From Dehalococcoidia bacterium (lineage in GTDB: Bacteria > Chloroflexota > Dehalococcoidia > Tepidiformales > Tepidiformaceae): a stretch of 64,000 bases of DNA. Below are positions 23,754-31,349 of this stretch, one piece after another; position 1 is the stretch's first letter; each line of letters starts with the position of its first letter. The notes under the pieces are model-generated. The model was not told the origin of the DNA, made no database searches, and saw nothing but the letters and a program-made list of their open reading frames with translations. The stretch spans positions 88,913-152,912 of the forward strand of contig JADYYG010000014.1 of assembly GCA_020853755.1 (NCBI GenBank). The letters run 5' to 3'. Position numbers and translations under genes: made by a program.

Positions 23754-24137
23754 ATGGCACGCTTCGTTGGTGCATGCCCCAGCTGCGATAGCGCAATGGT
23801 TGTCCGCCGGCTGGAATGCCCGAACTGCGGCGTGGCCGTCGAGGGCCGCTTCGATGGCGGTCCGCTTGCCCGCCTCAGCCGCGACCAACTCGCCTTCGTC
23901 GAAACCTTCCTGAGGGCGCGCGGCAAGATCAAAGACGTTGAAGAAGAACTGGGCATTTCTTACCCCACCGTCGTCGGCCGCCTGAACGACGTCCTCGTGG
24001 CGATGGGCTTCGAAGCGGGTGAAGACCCGCGGGATGCGGAGCGGCGCCAGCGCATCCTCGATGAACTTTCGGCAGGCCGACTCAGCGCCGCCGAAGCCGC
24101 CGAACAACTCCGTTCCCTGGCCAGTCGCGATGGCTGA
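23754..24137 (+). CDS. DUF2089-family zinc-ribbon/HTH regulator
   Basis: 127 residues. The N-terminal zinc ribbon has CPSCDSAMVVRRLECPNC (four Cys). A helical DNA-binding-like segment follows: RLSRDQLAFVETFLRARGKIKDVEEELGISYPTVVGRLNDVL (HTH about 45-85). A C-terminal RILDELSAGRLSAAEAAEQLRSL motif resembles SHOCT/YvlB-type short helices. This is the DUF2089 pattern, usually found next to DUF4097 adhesin-like proteins, as here. It probably controls its own operon. Start ATG at 23754 follows GGAGGAG. It overlaps the next gene by eight bases. Confidence 0.85.
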   Translation: MARFVGACPSCDSAMVVRRLECPNCGVAVEGRFDGGPLARLSRDQLAFVETFLRARGKIKDVEEELGISYPTVVGRLNDVLVAMGFEAGEDPRDAERRQRILDELSAGRLSAAEAAEQLRSLASRDG

Positions 24138-25320
24138 CACACACGACGAAATCGAACGCGCGCTGGAAGAGGCGCGCCGCGCCCGCGAAGATGCCGACCG
24201 CCTCCGCCGCGAAGCGAAAATCGAGGCTGACCGGCTGAAGGATGAAGCCCGCCGCGCCCGCGATGAAGCCCGCCGCCTGCGGGACCAGGCCCGTAGTGAG
24301 CACAAGTCGCCGCGCGGGGCCAGCGCCGGGTTCGCCCCACCGGGCGCTGCCGGCCCCCACGGCCCCCGCACGCGCAGCGAGCAGGATGACTCGGCCACCG
24401 CAGTCACGGCTCAGCAGGACGTCTCGTTCGCCGGGATCAAGCGCGTCCAGATCGACCAGACCGCAGGCAAACTGACCGTCCGGCCCTGCAAGGAGGGCGA
24501 ATCCCCGGGCGTCCTCTCCTCCAGCAACAAGGCCGCCCCGGAGATCACCGTCACCCGCGACGGCGACCAGTTGCACATCGAGGTCAAACTCACGAAGGGC
24601 TGGATCTTCCGCCGCCGCCAGGGTGCGACCACCCTCATCCGCATCGGCGCCGAGCCGCTCGACCAGGTGAAAATCGATAACGGCTACGGAGACACCGAAG
24701 TGCACGGCGTCACGGCCGGCGATATCCGCGTGAACATCGGCGCCGGTTCGTTCCAGGGCATCCTCAACCGGGGCATGCTCGATGTGAACGTCGGCGCCGG
24801 GAAGCTTGCCGTGCTCTCGCACAGCGGCCTCGCCCGCTGCGATAGCGGCACCGGCGACGTGCTCCTGGACATCGCCGAGGTCGCCGAAGGCGAATACAAG
24901 GTCGACGTTGGACTGGGCCGCGCCGAGGTGCGCCTGCCCACCGGCGCCCAGGTGTTCATCAAGCTCTCGAGCGGCATCGGCAAGTCGCGCCTCGACTTCC
25001 CGAGCGCGCCGGAGTCGGCGCCCACGAGGCTGCGCCTCAATTCGGGCATCGGCGAATGCGTCGTGAAACCGCGGGACCCCAGCGCGGCGGCCCAGGCCAC
25101 GGCCGGCGCTTCGACCGTGAACCCCGCGGGCCAGCAACGCCCCCAGCGCACGAGCCGGGCAGCGCGCGCTTCTAGCCGCCGCGAAGCCGAGGAGATGCGC
25201 GTCCTCCAGATGCTCGAACAGGGCAAGATTACTCCGCAGGACGCCGCCGACCTCATTGCCGCGCTCCAGGGTTCGAGCCAGCCCCAGTTCGACGACGAAG
25301 AGCCGACGCTGTTTAGCTGA
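24130..25320 (+). CDS. DUF4097-family beta-repeat protein with coiled-coil N-terminus
   Basis: 396 residues. Residues about 6-60 are a charged coiled coil (IERALEEARRAREDADRLRREAKIEADRLKDEA). The central 200 residues are short beta-repeats (VKIDNGYGDTEVHGVTAGDIRVNIGAGSFQGIL), the DUF4097/YvlB beta-solenoid-like pattern. The C-terminus has EMRVLQMLEQGKITPQDAADLIAAL, the same short helical motif as at the end of the DUF2089 protein. No signal peptide is evident, so it acts in the cytoplasm or at the membrane face. Such pairs are linked to envelope-stress responses in Firmicutes (LiaX/YvlB-like), but that role is inference here. Confidence 0.83.
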   Translation: MADTHDEIERALEEARRAREDADRLRREAKIEADRLKDEARRARDEARRLRDQARSEHKSPRGASAGFAPPGAAGPHGPRTRSEQDDSATAVTAQQDVSFAGIKRVQIDQTAGKLTVRPCKEGESPGVLSSSNKAAPEITVTRDGDQLHIEVKLTKGWIFRRRQGATTLIRIGAEPLDQVKIDNGYGDTEVHGVTAGDIRVNIGAGSFQGILNRGMLDVNVGAGKLAVLSHSGLARCDSGTGDVLLDIAEVAEGEYKVDVGLGRAEVRLPTGAQVFIKLSSGIGKSRLDFPSAPESAPTRLRLNSGIGECVVKPRDPSAAAQATAGASTVNPAGQQRPQRTSRAARASSRREAEEMRVLQMLEQGKITPQDAADLIAALQGSSQPQFDDEEPTLFS

Positions 25321-25343
25321 ACGCCCGGGTCTTCCGGTTCTGC

Positions 25344-26696
25344 CTACTGGAGATGGCTGACGAACAGCGTGCCGAGTCCCAGCAGGCACGCGAACCCAAA
25401 CATATCGGTGAACGTGGTCAGCCAGATCGAACTGGCCAGCGCCGGGTCTGCGCCAAGCTTCTTGAGGCCCAGCGGGATGGTCGCGCCGACCGCGCCAGCG
25501 ACGAGCAGATTCAGCATGAGAGCGACGAACGTGACCGCGCCCAGCCACGGGTTCAGCGAGAGACCCACCGCGAGCGTCGCGGTCAGGAGGCCCGCGCCGA
25601 TGCCGTGCACGAAGCCGAACATCGCCTCCTTGCGCAGGATGGTCCAGATGTCGGAATACTTGACCTCGCCGAGTGCCAGTCCGCGTACCACCAGCGTGGC
25701 CACCTGCGTGCCGGTGTTCCCGGCGTGCCCGGCGATGATCGGCATGAAAATCGCCAGGGCCGAGGCCTTCGCGATCGTGTCTTCGAACGGCGCGACCACC
25801 AGGGCCGCGAGGAACGCCGTCATCAGGTTCACCAGCAGCCACGGCATGCGCCGCTTGATCGACCGCCGCACCGGCGCCAGCACCTTTTCTTCGTCGTCGA
25901 GGCCGACCATGCGGTACATGTCCTCGGTCGCCTCTTCCTGGAGGACGTCGATAAGGTCGTCGGCCGACATAATGCCTTCGAGCCGGCCTTCATCATCGAC
26001 CACGGGCACTGCGAGCAGGTTGTAGCGCTGCAGCATGCGCGCGGCTTCTTCCTGGTCGGTCCCGGTGGTAACGGCGTGGACGTCGCGCTGGGTAATCTCG
26101 CCCAACGTCGTGCGCGGCGCCGAAACGAGCAGGTCGCGGATCGAGACCACTCCCTGGAGGCGCTTCTCCGAATCCACCACATAGAGGTAGTAGGCCTTCT
26201 CGGTCGGCGGTCGAAGCACCCGCAGGTAGTCGATCGCCTGGGCGACGGTGATCGATTCGTTGAGCGAGATGAACCCGCGGCTCATCAGACCGCCGGCTGA
26301 TTCGTCGCCGTACTGGAGGAGTTCGGCCACTTCCTCGCCGCGGTCGAGCGCGGCCAGCGTCTCCTCGCGGTCGTCCGGGTGCAGCTGCTGGATGACGTCG
26401 GCGACGACGTCGTCTTCGACCTCTTCGAGGACGGCGGGCAGGTCTTCGACCCCGACCCCTCGGATGAGGTCGCGCATCTCGTCGTCTTCGGCGTACTCGA
26501 AGAGCTGGCCGACGACATCGGTAGGCAGGTGGGAGAGGAGTTGACGGCGGTCGTCTTCGCTCAGGGCGAGGACGAGCTCGGCGAGGTCAGCGGGATGGAG
26601 GGAAGTTACGAGCGCGACAAGTTTCGCCCACTCGCCAGTCGCGGCAAGTGAACGTGCATCTTCGAGGACCTCGCGGGCAGCGACGTCTTCGGGCAC
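25344..26696 (-). CDS. mgtE: Magnesium transporter MgtE
   Basis: 450 residues, standard for the family. MgtE_N domain (about 25-130, with DEMRDLIRGVGVEDLPAVLEEVEDD), two CBS domains (about 140-260, beginning SAGGLMSRGFISLNESITVAQA, with YLYVVDSEKRLQGVVSIRDLL) and a membrane domain with five helices (about 285-450). The selectivity region FMPIIAGHAGNTGTQVATLVVRGLALGE is conserved. A homodimeric Mg2+ channel gated by cytoplasmic Mg2+ bound between N and CBS domains. GTG start at 26696 with GAGGG about nine bases upstream. No Mg2+ riboswitch is visible in the 195-base upstream gap. Confidence 0.95.
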   Translation of the reverse strand: MPEDVAAREVLEDARSLAATGEWAKLVALVTSLHPADLAELVLALSEDDRRQLLSHLPTDVVGQLFEYAEDDEMRDLIRGVGVEDLPAVLEEVEDDVVADVIQQLHPDDREETLAALDRGEEVAELLQYGDESAGGLMSRGFISLNESITVAQAIDYLRVLRPPTEKAYYLYVVDSEKRLQGVVSIRDLLVSAPRTTLGEITQRDVHAVTTGTDQEEAARMLQRYNLLAVPVVDDEGRLEGIMSADDLIDVLQEEATEDMYRMVGLDDEEKVLAPVRRSIKRRMPWLLVNLMTAFLAALVVAPFEDTIAKASALAIFMPIIAGHAGNTGTQVATLVVRGLALGEVKYSDIWTILRKEAMFGFVHGIGAGLLTATLAVGLSLNPWLGAVTFVALMLNLLVAGAVGATIPLGLKKLGADPALASSIWLTTFTDMFGFACLLGLGTLFVSHLQ

Positions 26697-26847
26697 GGCT
26701 TTGTCCCTCGTTTGTCAGGTTCCAGGCACGCTGATGTGCGCACGAACCGGAACGTACGTCCGGCTGTAGGAAGGGTCAATCCCGGCTGTTAACGATTGGA
26801 ATACAGGAAAAACCCAAAGAAATGTGCAAATGCTTGTGCATATGATC

Positions 26848-26853
26848 TATACT
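26848..26853 (+). promoter_or_regulatory. -10 element TATACT of exported-protein operon
   Basis: TATACT 38 bases before the ATG at 26892, in an AT-rich patch (26790-26850); no convincing -35 at the right distance. GGAGG precedes the ATG. Confidence 0.4.
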
Positions 26854-26891
26854 GCGCGCGGCCCGTGGCTCACGGGCGTGGAGGTGCGCGG

Positions 26892-27941
26892 ATGAGAAGC
26901 AAGCGATTCTTCGCCGCAATTGCGGCCAGCCTGGGCGTCATCGCCCTGATCCCGGTTGCCAGCGCCCTGGGCGACGGCCCCGGAGACAGCGGCCGGAACA
27001 TCGAGGCGGCCACCGCCCTCGGCACTGGCTTCACCTACCAGGGACGCCTCACCGACGCCGGCAGCCCGGCTAACGGCAGCTACGACCTGCGCTTCATCCT
27101 TTATGACGCAGAGACTGCCGGCGCCGCGGTGGGCAGTACGGTCACCAAGGAAGACGTTGCCGTCGCTGGCGGCCTCTTCTCGGTCGACCTCGACTTCGGT
27201 GCTTCGGCCTTCAACGGCGATGCGCGCTGGGTCGAAATCGCGGTGCGCGCGGGCAACAGCACCGGCACATTCACGGTGCTTTCGCCGCGCCAGCCGATTA
27301 GCCCGTCGCCGTATGCGCTGTTCGCCCGCGCGGCAGGCAGCCTCGCCGTCCCGTTTGCAGCCAACGGAACTCTGGCCGGGGCCCCGGCCAGCACGACTGG
27401 CCTCTTCACGGTCACCCAGACCGGTACGGGCATCGGCATCTCTGGTGTCCGCACCTCCACCGACGCGAGCGAGTATCCGGCTGTCCTCGGTTCGAATAGC
27501 GGCGGCGGCGCAGGCGTCCAGGGCGAATCCACCTACGTTGACGGGGTCGCCGTGCGTGGCTTCGCTATTGGCGCGAACGGCACCGGCGGCAGCTTCTCCG
27601 GCCCGACCGCGCTCGAACTCGACGGCGCCATCAAGGTCTCGGGGAGTTCACCGGCGGCCTTCGTGCTCACGGTGGATACGGCCGGCCCGGACGCGAACAC
27701 CTGCCCGGGTGACGGCGGCGTCCACCTGCCGGATGCTGCGGCGTACCTCACGGTCACGGACCCCAACGCCATCGTCCTGATCACCCCGGTCAATACGATC
27801 AAGCCGGTGGCGCTCACCTGGTATGGCGCAGTCGCGCCGGCGTGGTGCCCAGGTATCACCAACCGCTGGGTCATCTTCACCACTGACGGGACCGCCCTTT
27901 CGGCTGGCAATAAGTTCAACGTCCTGGTTATCAACCAATGA
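26892..27941 (+). CDS. Exported protein with TYQGRL-type N-terminal domain
   Basis: 349 residues. Signal peptide MRSKRFFAAIAASLGVIALIP...SALG (cleavage near 25-30). The mature part begins TGFTYQGRLTDAGSPANGSYDLRF, a motif common in secreted proteins of Chloroflexi, Planctomycetes and some Proteobacteria. It continues with PRQPISPSPYALFARAAG, also typical of that group and often found before tail-fibre-like or repeat regions. The middle contains a TTGLFTVTQTGTGIGI / SGGGAGVQGESTYVDGVAV / GGSFSGPTALELDG series resembling phage-tail or autotransporter beta-helix units. No enzyme motif. The gene overlaps the next one by four bases (ATGA); both products are exported and may form one cell-surface structure. 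Confidence 0.78.
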   Translation: MRSKRFFAAIAASLGVIALIPVASALGDGPGDSGRNIEAATALGTGFTYQGRLTDAGSPANGSYDLRFILYDAETAGAAVGSTVTKEDVAVAGGLFSVDLDFGASAFNGDARWVEIAVRAGNSTGTFTVLSPRQPISPSPYALFARAAGSLAVPFAANGTLAGAPASTTGLFTVTQTGTGIGISGVRTSTDASEYPAVLGSNSGGGAGVQGESTYVDGVAVRGFAIGANGTGGSFSGPTALELDGAIKVSGSSPAAFVLTVDTAGPDANTCPGDGGVHLPDAAAYLTVTDPNAIVLITPVNTIKPVALTWYGAVAPAWCPGITNRWVIFTTDGTALSAGNKFNVLVINQ

Positions 27942-28228
27942 CACGCAAACGCCTGGCCCTGCTTGCTGCGGGCGGCCTGGGCGCGCTCACCCTCGGCGCT
28001 TCGGCCCTGGCCCAATCGGCGAGCGGCAACTATGACCTCTCCTGGCGGGCGCTTGTCGGCGGCGGCAAGAGTGACGGCGGCGGCTACGTCGTCCAATCTG
28101 CCGTCGGCCAAAGCCTGGCCAAGTCATCCAGCGGCGGCTCCTACGTGGTCAGCAGCGGGTACTTCGCGGGCGGCCAGGACAAGTACAAGCGGTTCCTGCC
28201 GCACCTCGCAAAGGACGGTTCGAACTAG
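27938..28228 (+). CDS. Small exported protein, 96 aa
   Basis: Signal peptide MTRKRLALLAAGGLGALTLG...ALA, then a Gly/Ser-rich mature part (GGGKSDGGGYVVQSAVGQSLAKSSSGGSYVVSSGYFAGG) and a basic-aromatic tail KYKRFLPHLAKDG. Similar short tails of the form VYLPxxxK end many exported Chloroflexi proteins, which suggests a sorting or attachment signal, though this is inference. Translationally coupled to the preceding gene. Confidence 0.75.
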   Translation: MTRKRLALLAAGGLGALTLGASALAQSASGNYDLSWRALVGGGKSDGGGYVVQSAVGQSLAKSSSGGSYVVSSGYFAGGQDKYKRFLPHLAKDGSN

Positions 28229-28251
28229 GCCGCCACTTCCAGCCGAACGGA

Positions 28252-28287
28252 CGAAACAGCCGCCTGTGGGAGAGGCGGCTGTTCCGT
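28252..28287 (+). terminator. Hairpin terminator after exported-protein operon
   Basis: AACAGCCGCCT (28255-28265), loop GTGGGAG, AGGCGGCTGTT (28273-28283): a perfect 11-bp stem extended to about 15 bp with one mismatch (GACG/CGTC). No T-tract follows, as is frequent in this GC-rich sequence. Confidence 0.7.
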
Positions 28288-28379
28288 CTCCGGCCCCGGC
28301 GCTGTGCCTGATTTGTCCCGCGGGGCCGCGGATGCCACGATGCGCGGGCATTCACCCTGAGCTGGAGGCCCCGCGTTTC

Positions 28380-28799
28380 ATGAAAGTCCCGATCGAGGAA
28401 GGCTACTTCCGCATCCCGGAGGGCCCAGACGAATCGCCGGTGCTCCTCGGCTCCTACAGCCCCTCGGCGAAGACCTACTTCTGGCCCCGCCGCAAGCGCT
28501 GCCCCATCACCCTGGACGCGGTCGAAGACTGCGAGCTCTCGAACGAGGGCATCATCTACTCGTGGACCTTTGTCCTGCTCCCCTGGCTGGGGAGTATGGA
28601 AGCGGACAAGAGCGGCGGATTCGGCGCAGCCCAGGTCGACTTGCCGGAAGGTGTCCGCATCCAGGCCCCGCTCGAAGGCAAGATGGGCGACTGGGAGATC
28701 GGCCAGCGCGTCCGCCTCGTCACCCGCACCGTCGACCGCGCCGAGAACGGCGACGAACTTTGCACCATCGCCTTCCGCCTGCTGGAGGCCGCGTCATGA
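28380..28799 (+). CDS. DUF35/OB-fold protein, partner of thiolase-like protein
   Basis: 139 residues starting MKVPIEEGYFRIPEG. The N-terminal zinc-ribbon of DUF35 proteins is degenerate: where two CxxC pairs are expected there is only KTYFWPRRKRCPITLDAVEDC. The OB-fold half (IIYSWTFVLLP, GAAQVDLPEGVRIQAPL, IGQRVRLVTRTVD) is well preserved. DUF35 proteins bind acyl-CoA and act as obligate partners of thiolase-fold enzymes (archaeal thiolase/HMGCS complexes, BbsA, ChsH2 of steroid side-chain aldolases). Its stop overlaps the thiolase start (ATGA), supporting a stoichiometric complex. GGAGG lies about ten bases before the ATG. Confidence 0.8.
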   Translation: MKVPIEEGYFRIPEGPDESPVLLGSYSPSAKTYFWPRRKRCPITLDAVEDCELSNEGIIYSWTFVLLPWLGSMEADKSGGFGAAQVDLPEGVRIQAPLEGKMGDWEIGQRVRLVTRTVDRAENGDELCTIAFRLLEAAS

Positions 28800-29947
28800 C
28801 CATGGAACGGGACGTGTACGTCATCGGCGTGGGTATCCACCGGTTCGGCAAGCACGATGTCAGCCGCCGCGACATGCACTACGTCGCCGGGATTACGGCG
28901 CTCGAAGACGCCGGGCTGTCGTTCAAGGACGTCGGTGCGCTCTACACGGGCTTCATCGGTGGCGCGATGCTCGACGGCGTCACCTACGCGAAAGACCTCG
29001 GCCTCACCGGCCTGCCCGTCGTTCACATCGAAAACGCCTCGGCCACCGGCTCGTCCGCCTTCCGCGAAGCGGTGATGAGCGTCGCCGGCGGCTCTACCGA
29101 GGTGGCGATGGCCATCGGGTTCGACGGCCGCCTCGGGAACGTGGCCCAGGCCGTTGGCCCCCGCCGCCCGTCGATGGATACGAACCTGCTGCCCGCTGCC
29201 TTCTTCGCCTTCTGGGCCGTCCGCCGCATGCACGACAACGGCACCACCGTCGAGACCTACGCGAAGATCGCGGCGAAGAACTGGAACCACGCCCGCTTCA
29301 ACAAGTACGCGGAGCGCCAGGCGGAACAGGAGATCACGCCGGAAGTCGTCCTCGCTGCGCCGCTGGTGGCCTATCCCCATACGGCGATGATGGCCTGCGG
29401 CGCGGGTGCAGGAGCCGCCGCCGCGATCGTCGCCACCCGCCAGGTCGCCGAACGCCTTGCGAACGGCCGCCCGCTCGTGCGTGTCGCCGCCTCCCAGATG
29501 CAGTCCGAGCGGTACCAGCCCGGCCACGTCTTCCTCGGCGCAATCGTCGGCCCCTCCGAGTCGACGCGTATCACGGCGAACCTCGCCTACGAAGAGGCGG
29601 GCCTCGGCCCCGAAGACCTCGACCTCGTCCACGTGCACGATGCCTTTCCGATCGAAGAGTTGATGTACTACGAACTCCTTGGCATCTGCCCCGAGGGCGA
29701 AGGCGACCGCCTCGTGGCCGAAGGCGCCACGACGATCGGCGGCCGCATCCCGTTCTCCACCGATGGTGGACTCATTGGCCGCGGCCACCCGGGCGGCCCG
29801 ACCGGCCTCGCTCAGATCTGGGACGTCACCCAGCAGTTGCGTGGCGAATCGGGCGTCCGCCAGGTCGAAGGCGCGCAGGTCGGTCTCGCCCACATGATGG
29901 GCGCTGGCTCCGTCTGCGTGGTTCACATCCTCCAGCGGGAATCGTAG
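28796..29947 (+). CDS. Thiolase-fold protein (lipid-transfer/SCP2-thiolase class) with Ser in place of catalytic Cys
   Basis: 383 residues. The fold is clear: VYVIGVGIHRFGKH, a nucleophile-elbow segment VVHIENASATGSSAFREA, HDAFPIEELMYYE, and the C-terminal GLIGRGHPGGPTG and GAGSVCVV motifs. The residue at the nucleophile position (82, codon 29039-29041 TCG) is Ser; thiolases have Cys here (ENACATGSS). The GHP histidine and the C-terminal Cys are kept. Classical thiolysis is therefore unlikely. Thiolase-like aldolases such as Ltp2, which work with DUF35 partners on steroid side chains and lack the thiolase Cys mechanism, are the closest functional model. Coupled to the DUF35 gene by ATGA and followed two bases later by an acyl-CoA-dehydrogenase-like gene. 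Confidence 0.85.
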   Translation: MTMERDVYVIGVGIHRFGKHDVSRRDMHYVAGITALEDAGLSFKDVGALYTGFIGGAMLDGVTYAKDLGLTGLPVVHIENASATGSSAFREAVMSVAGGSTEVAMAIGFDGRLGNVAQAVGPRRPSMDTNLLPAAFFAFWAVRRMHDNGTTVETYAKIAAKNWNHARFNKYAERQAEQEITPEVVLAAPLVAYPHTAMMACGAGAGAAAAIVATRQVAERLANGRPLVRVAASQMQSERYQPGHVFLGAIVGPSESTRITANLAYEEAGLGPEDLDLVHVHDAFPIEELMYYELLGICPEGEGDRLVAEGATTIGGRIPFSTDGGLIGRGHPGGPTGLAQIWDVTQQLRGESGVRQVEGAQVGLAHMMGAGSVCVVHILQRES

Positions 29948-29949
29948 GG

Positions 29950-31056
29950 GTGGCGGCTGCTCCCCTGCCGGCCCTGCTCGAAACCGTCGAAGCGCTTGGC
30001 CCGCTGATCCGCGAGAACGCGCTGGTGGGCCAGCGCGAACGGCGCCTGCCCGCTGCCCTCGTCGATGCGTTCCACGATGCGGGTCTGTTCCGCCTCCTCG
30101 TCGCGCCGGAGTTTGGCGGGCTGGGCCTGCGCGAAATCGAAGCGGCCGGGGTGGTCGAAGCCGTCGCTCGCCATGATGCCTCCGCCGCCTGGAGCGTGAT
30201 GATCGCCAACTCCACGGCCGGCTACACGCGCGCCCTCGACCCCGCCGTCACCAGGGAGATACTCAGCCCGCCGCGGACGGTCGTCGCGGGCGTGGTCAAC
30301 CCGCACACGGTCACCCTCACCGCAGCGGAGGACGGCTACATCCTCAACGGGCGCGCGCCATTTGCCAGCGGTTGCACCCATGCCTCCTGGCTCGGCGGCG
30401 GCGGACTGCTCAAGGGCGCAGCGAGCGCGCGCTTCGAACCCGGCGCCCTCCTGCTGGCCTTCGTCCCGGCCGGCAAGGGCGAAATCCTCGACACCTGGAA
30501 TGTCACCGGCCTGCGCGGAAGCGGCAGCCACGATGTCCTCTTCACGGACGTCTTCGTCCCCGAACGGTACGTCGCGAACAATGCAAACGTCCCGGCGACC
30601 CGCGCCGGCGCGACCATAGCCGCGGTGGCCGTCGGCGCTGCCCGTCATGCCATCGAAGCGTTCGGATCGCTTGCCACCGGTAAGGTCTCCTTCGGCTCGC
30701 GCTCCATGGTCCGTGACCGCCCGGACGCCCAGATCGCGATGGCGAAGGCCACCGGGTTGGTCGAAGCCGCTACGGCCCTGCTCAGCGGATACATGGCGGC
30801 CTACCCCGACCGTGTCGCGGGCGGCCCGCCGCACGCGCCTGGAGATGAGGCGAACCTGCGCCTGGCCTGCGTGACCGCCGCCGACCTCGCCGTCCAGGCT
30901 GTTGACCACATCGCTGCCGCTGCCGGCACCTCGACGCTGCCCGAGGATTCGGTCATCGGCCTCTGCTGGCGCGACGCCCACGCGGTCCAGCAGAACATCT
31001 CGGTGCAGCCGCGCCACTACCAGGAGACCGGCCGGGTCCTCCTTGGAGGCGGCTAA
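29950..31056 (+). CDS. Acyl-CoA dehydrogenase/flavin-dependent monooxygenase-like protein (ACAD type-2 domain)
   Basis: 368 residues from a GTG at 29950, two bases after the thiolase stop. An N-terminal acyl-CoA-dehydrogenase helical domain (FRLLVAPEFGGLGLREIEAAGVVEAVAR) and middle barrel (WNVTGLRGSGSHDVLFTDVFVPE) lead to a C-terminal domain ending WRDAHAVQQNISVQPRHYQETGR. That last block is typical of the group that includes HsaA, DszC and 4-hydroxyphenylacetate hydroxylase C2. The catalytic Glu of mitochondrial-type dehydrogenases is not obvious. Either FMN/FADH2-dependent hydroxylation or dehydrogenation is possible. The three-gene cassette looks like a CoA-ester side-chain or ring catabolic step. 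Confidence 0.82.
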   Translation: MAAAPLPALLETVEALGPLIRENALVGQRERRLPAALVDAFHDAGLFRLLVAPEFGGLGLREIEAAGVVEAVARHDASAAWSVMIANSTAGYTRALDPAVTREILSPPRTVVAGVVNPHTVTLTAAEDGYILNGRAPFASGCTHASWLGGGGLLKGAASARFEPGALLLAFVPAGKGEILDTWNVTGLRGSGSHDVLFTDVFVPERYVANNANVPATRAGATIAAVAVGAARHAIEAFGSLATGKVSFGSRSMVRDRPDAQIAMAKATGLVEAATALLSGYMAAYPDRVAGGPPHAPGDEANLRLACVTAADLAVQAVDHIAAAAGTSTLPEDSVIGLCWRDAHAVQQNISVQPRHYQETGRVLLGGG

Positions 31057-31066
31057 GCAGGATACG

Positions 31067-31091
31067 AAAAGGCCACCCGGTGTGGGTGGCC
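31067..31091 (-). terminator. Rho-independent terminator of tRNA-His gene
   Basis: On the minus strand GGCCACCC (31091-31084), 5-base loop, GGGTGGCC (31078-31071), then TTTT (31070-31067): a perfect 8-bp stem and T-run 15 bases after the tRNA 3' end. It could also work in the opposite direction for the upstream cassette, though without a T-run. Confidence 0.85.
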
Positions 31092-31105
31092 TGTCTCAGT
31101 TCCTC

Positions 31106-31182
31106 TGGGGCGAGCGGTGGGGTTCGAACCCACGATCTTCTGAGCCACAATCAGACGCGTTAACCACTACGCTACGCCCGCC
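31106..31182 (-). tRNA. tRNA-His (anticodon GTG)
   Basis: Minus-strand cloverleaf. The acceptor stem GCGGGCG pairs with CGCTCGC (one G-U pair). The D arm is GCG-TAGTGGTTAA-CGC, the anticodon arm TCTGA-TTGTGGC-TCAGA with anticodon GTG, and the T arm GTGGG-TTCGAAC-CCCAC. The extra 5' G(-1), at 31182, opposite discriminator C73 is the identity feature of tRNA-His. CCA is encoded (31108-31106). A strong terminator follows. Confidence 0.97.
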
Positions 31183-31315
31183 ACGGCGAACTCGTAGCCT
31201 ACCAGAAGCCCGCCTAGACGCGAACGCCCGCCGCTCGGCGCAGTCTCGAAGGCAGGTAGTGAGACGCATCAACACTACCGCCTGCGGAGTCTTCAATTCG
31301 ACCAACACGGTGCGT

Positions 31316-31321
31316 TATAGT
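31316..31321 (+). promoter_or_regulatory. -10 element TATAGT of FecR-domain protein gene
   Basis: TATAGT 28 bases before the TTG start at 31350. TTCGAC lies 13 bases upstream (31297-31302), too close for a good -35. Confidence 0.35.
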
Positions 31322-31349
31322 CCCGCTTCCTGACCGGGGGAGAGGGATT

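Noticed and set aside
26697..26891. Mg2+ riboswitch upstream of mgtE
   Set aside because: The gap is short and shared with the divergent exported-protein promoter, and no conserved M-box or ykkC-like sequence is visible.
28570..29949. Long N-terminal extension of the acyl-CoA-dehydrogenase-like frame (open from 28570)
   Set aside because: This part is Arg/Pro-rich shadow sequence of the DUF35 and thiolase genes in another frame. Recognisable protein begins at the GTG 29950, two bases after the thiolase stop.
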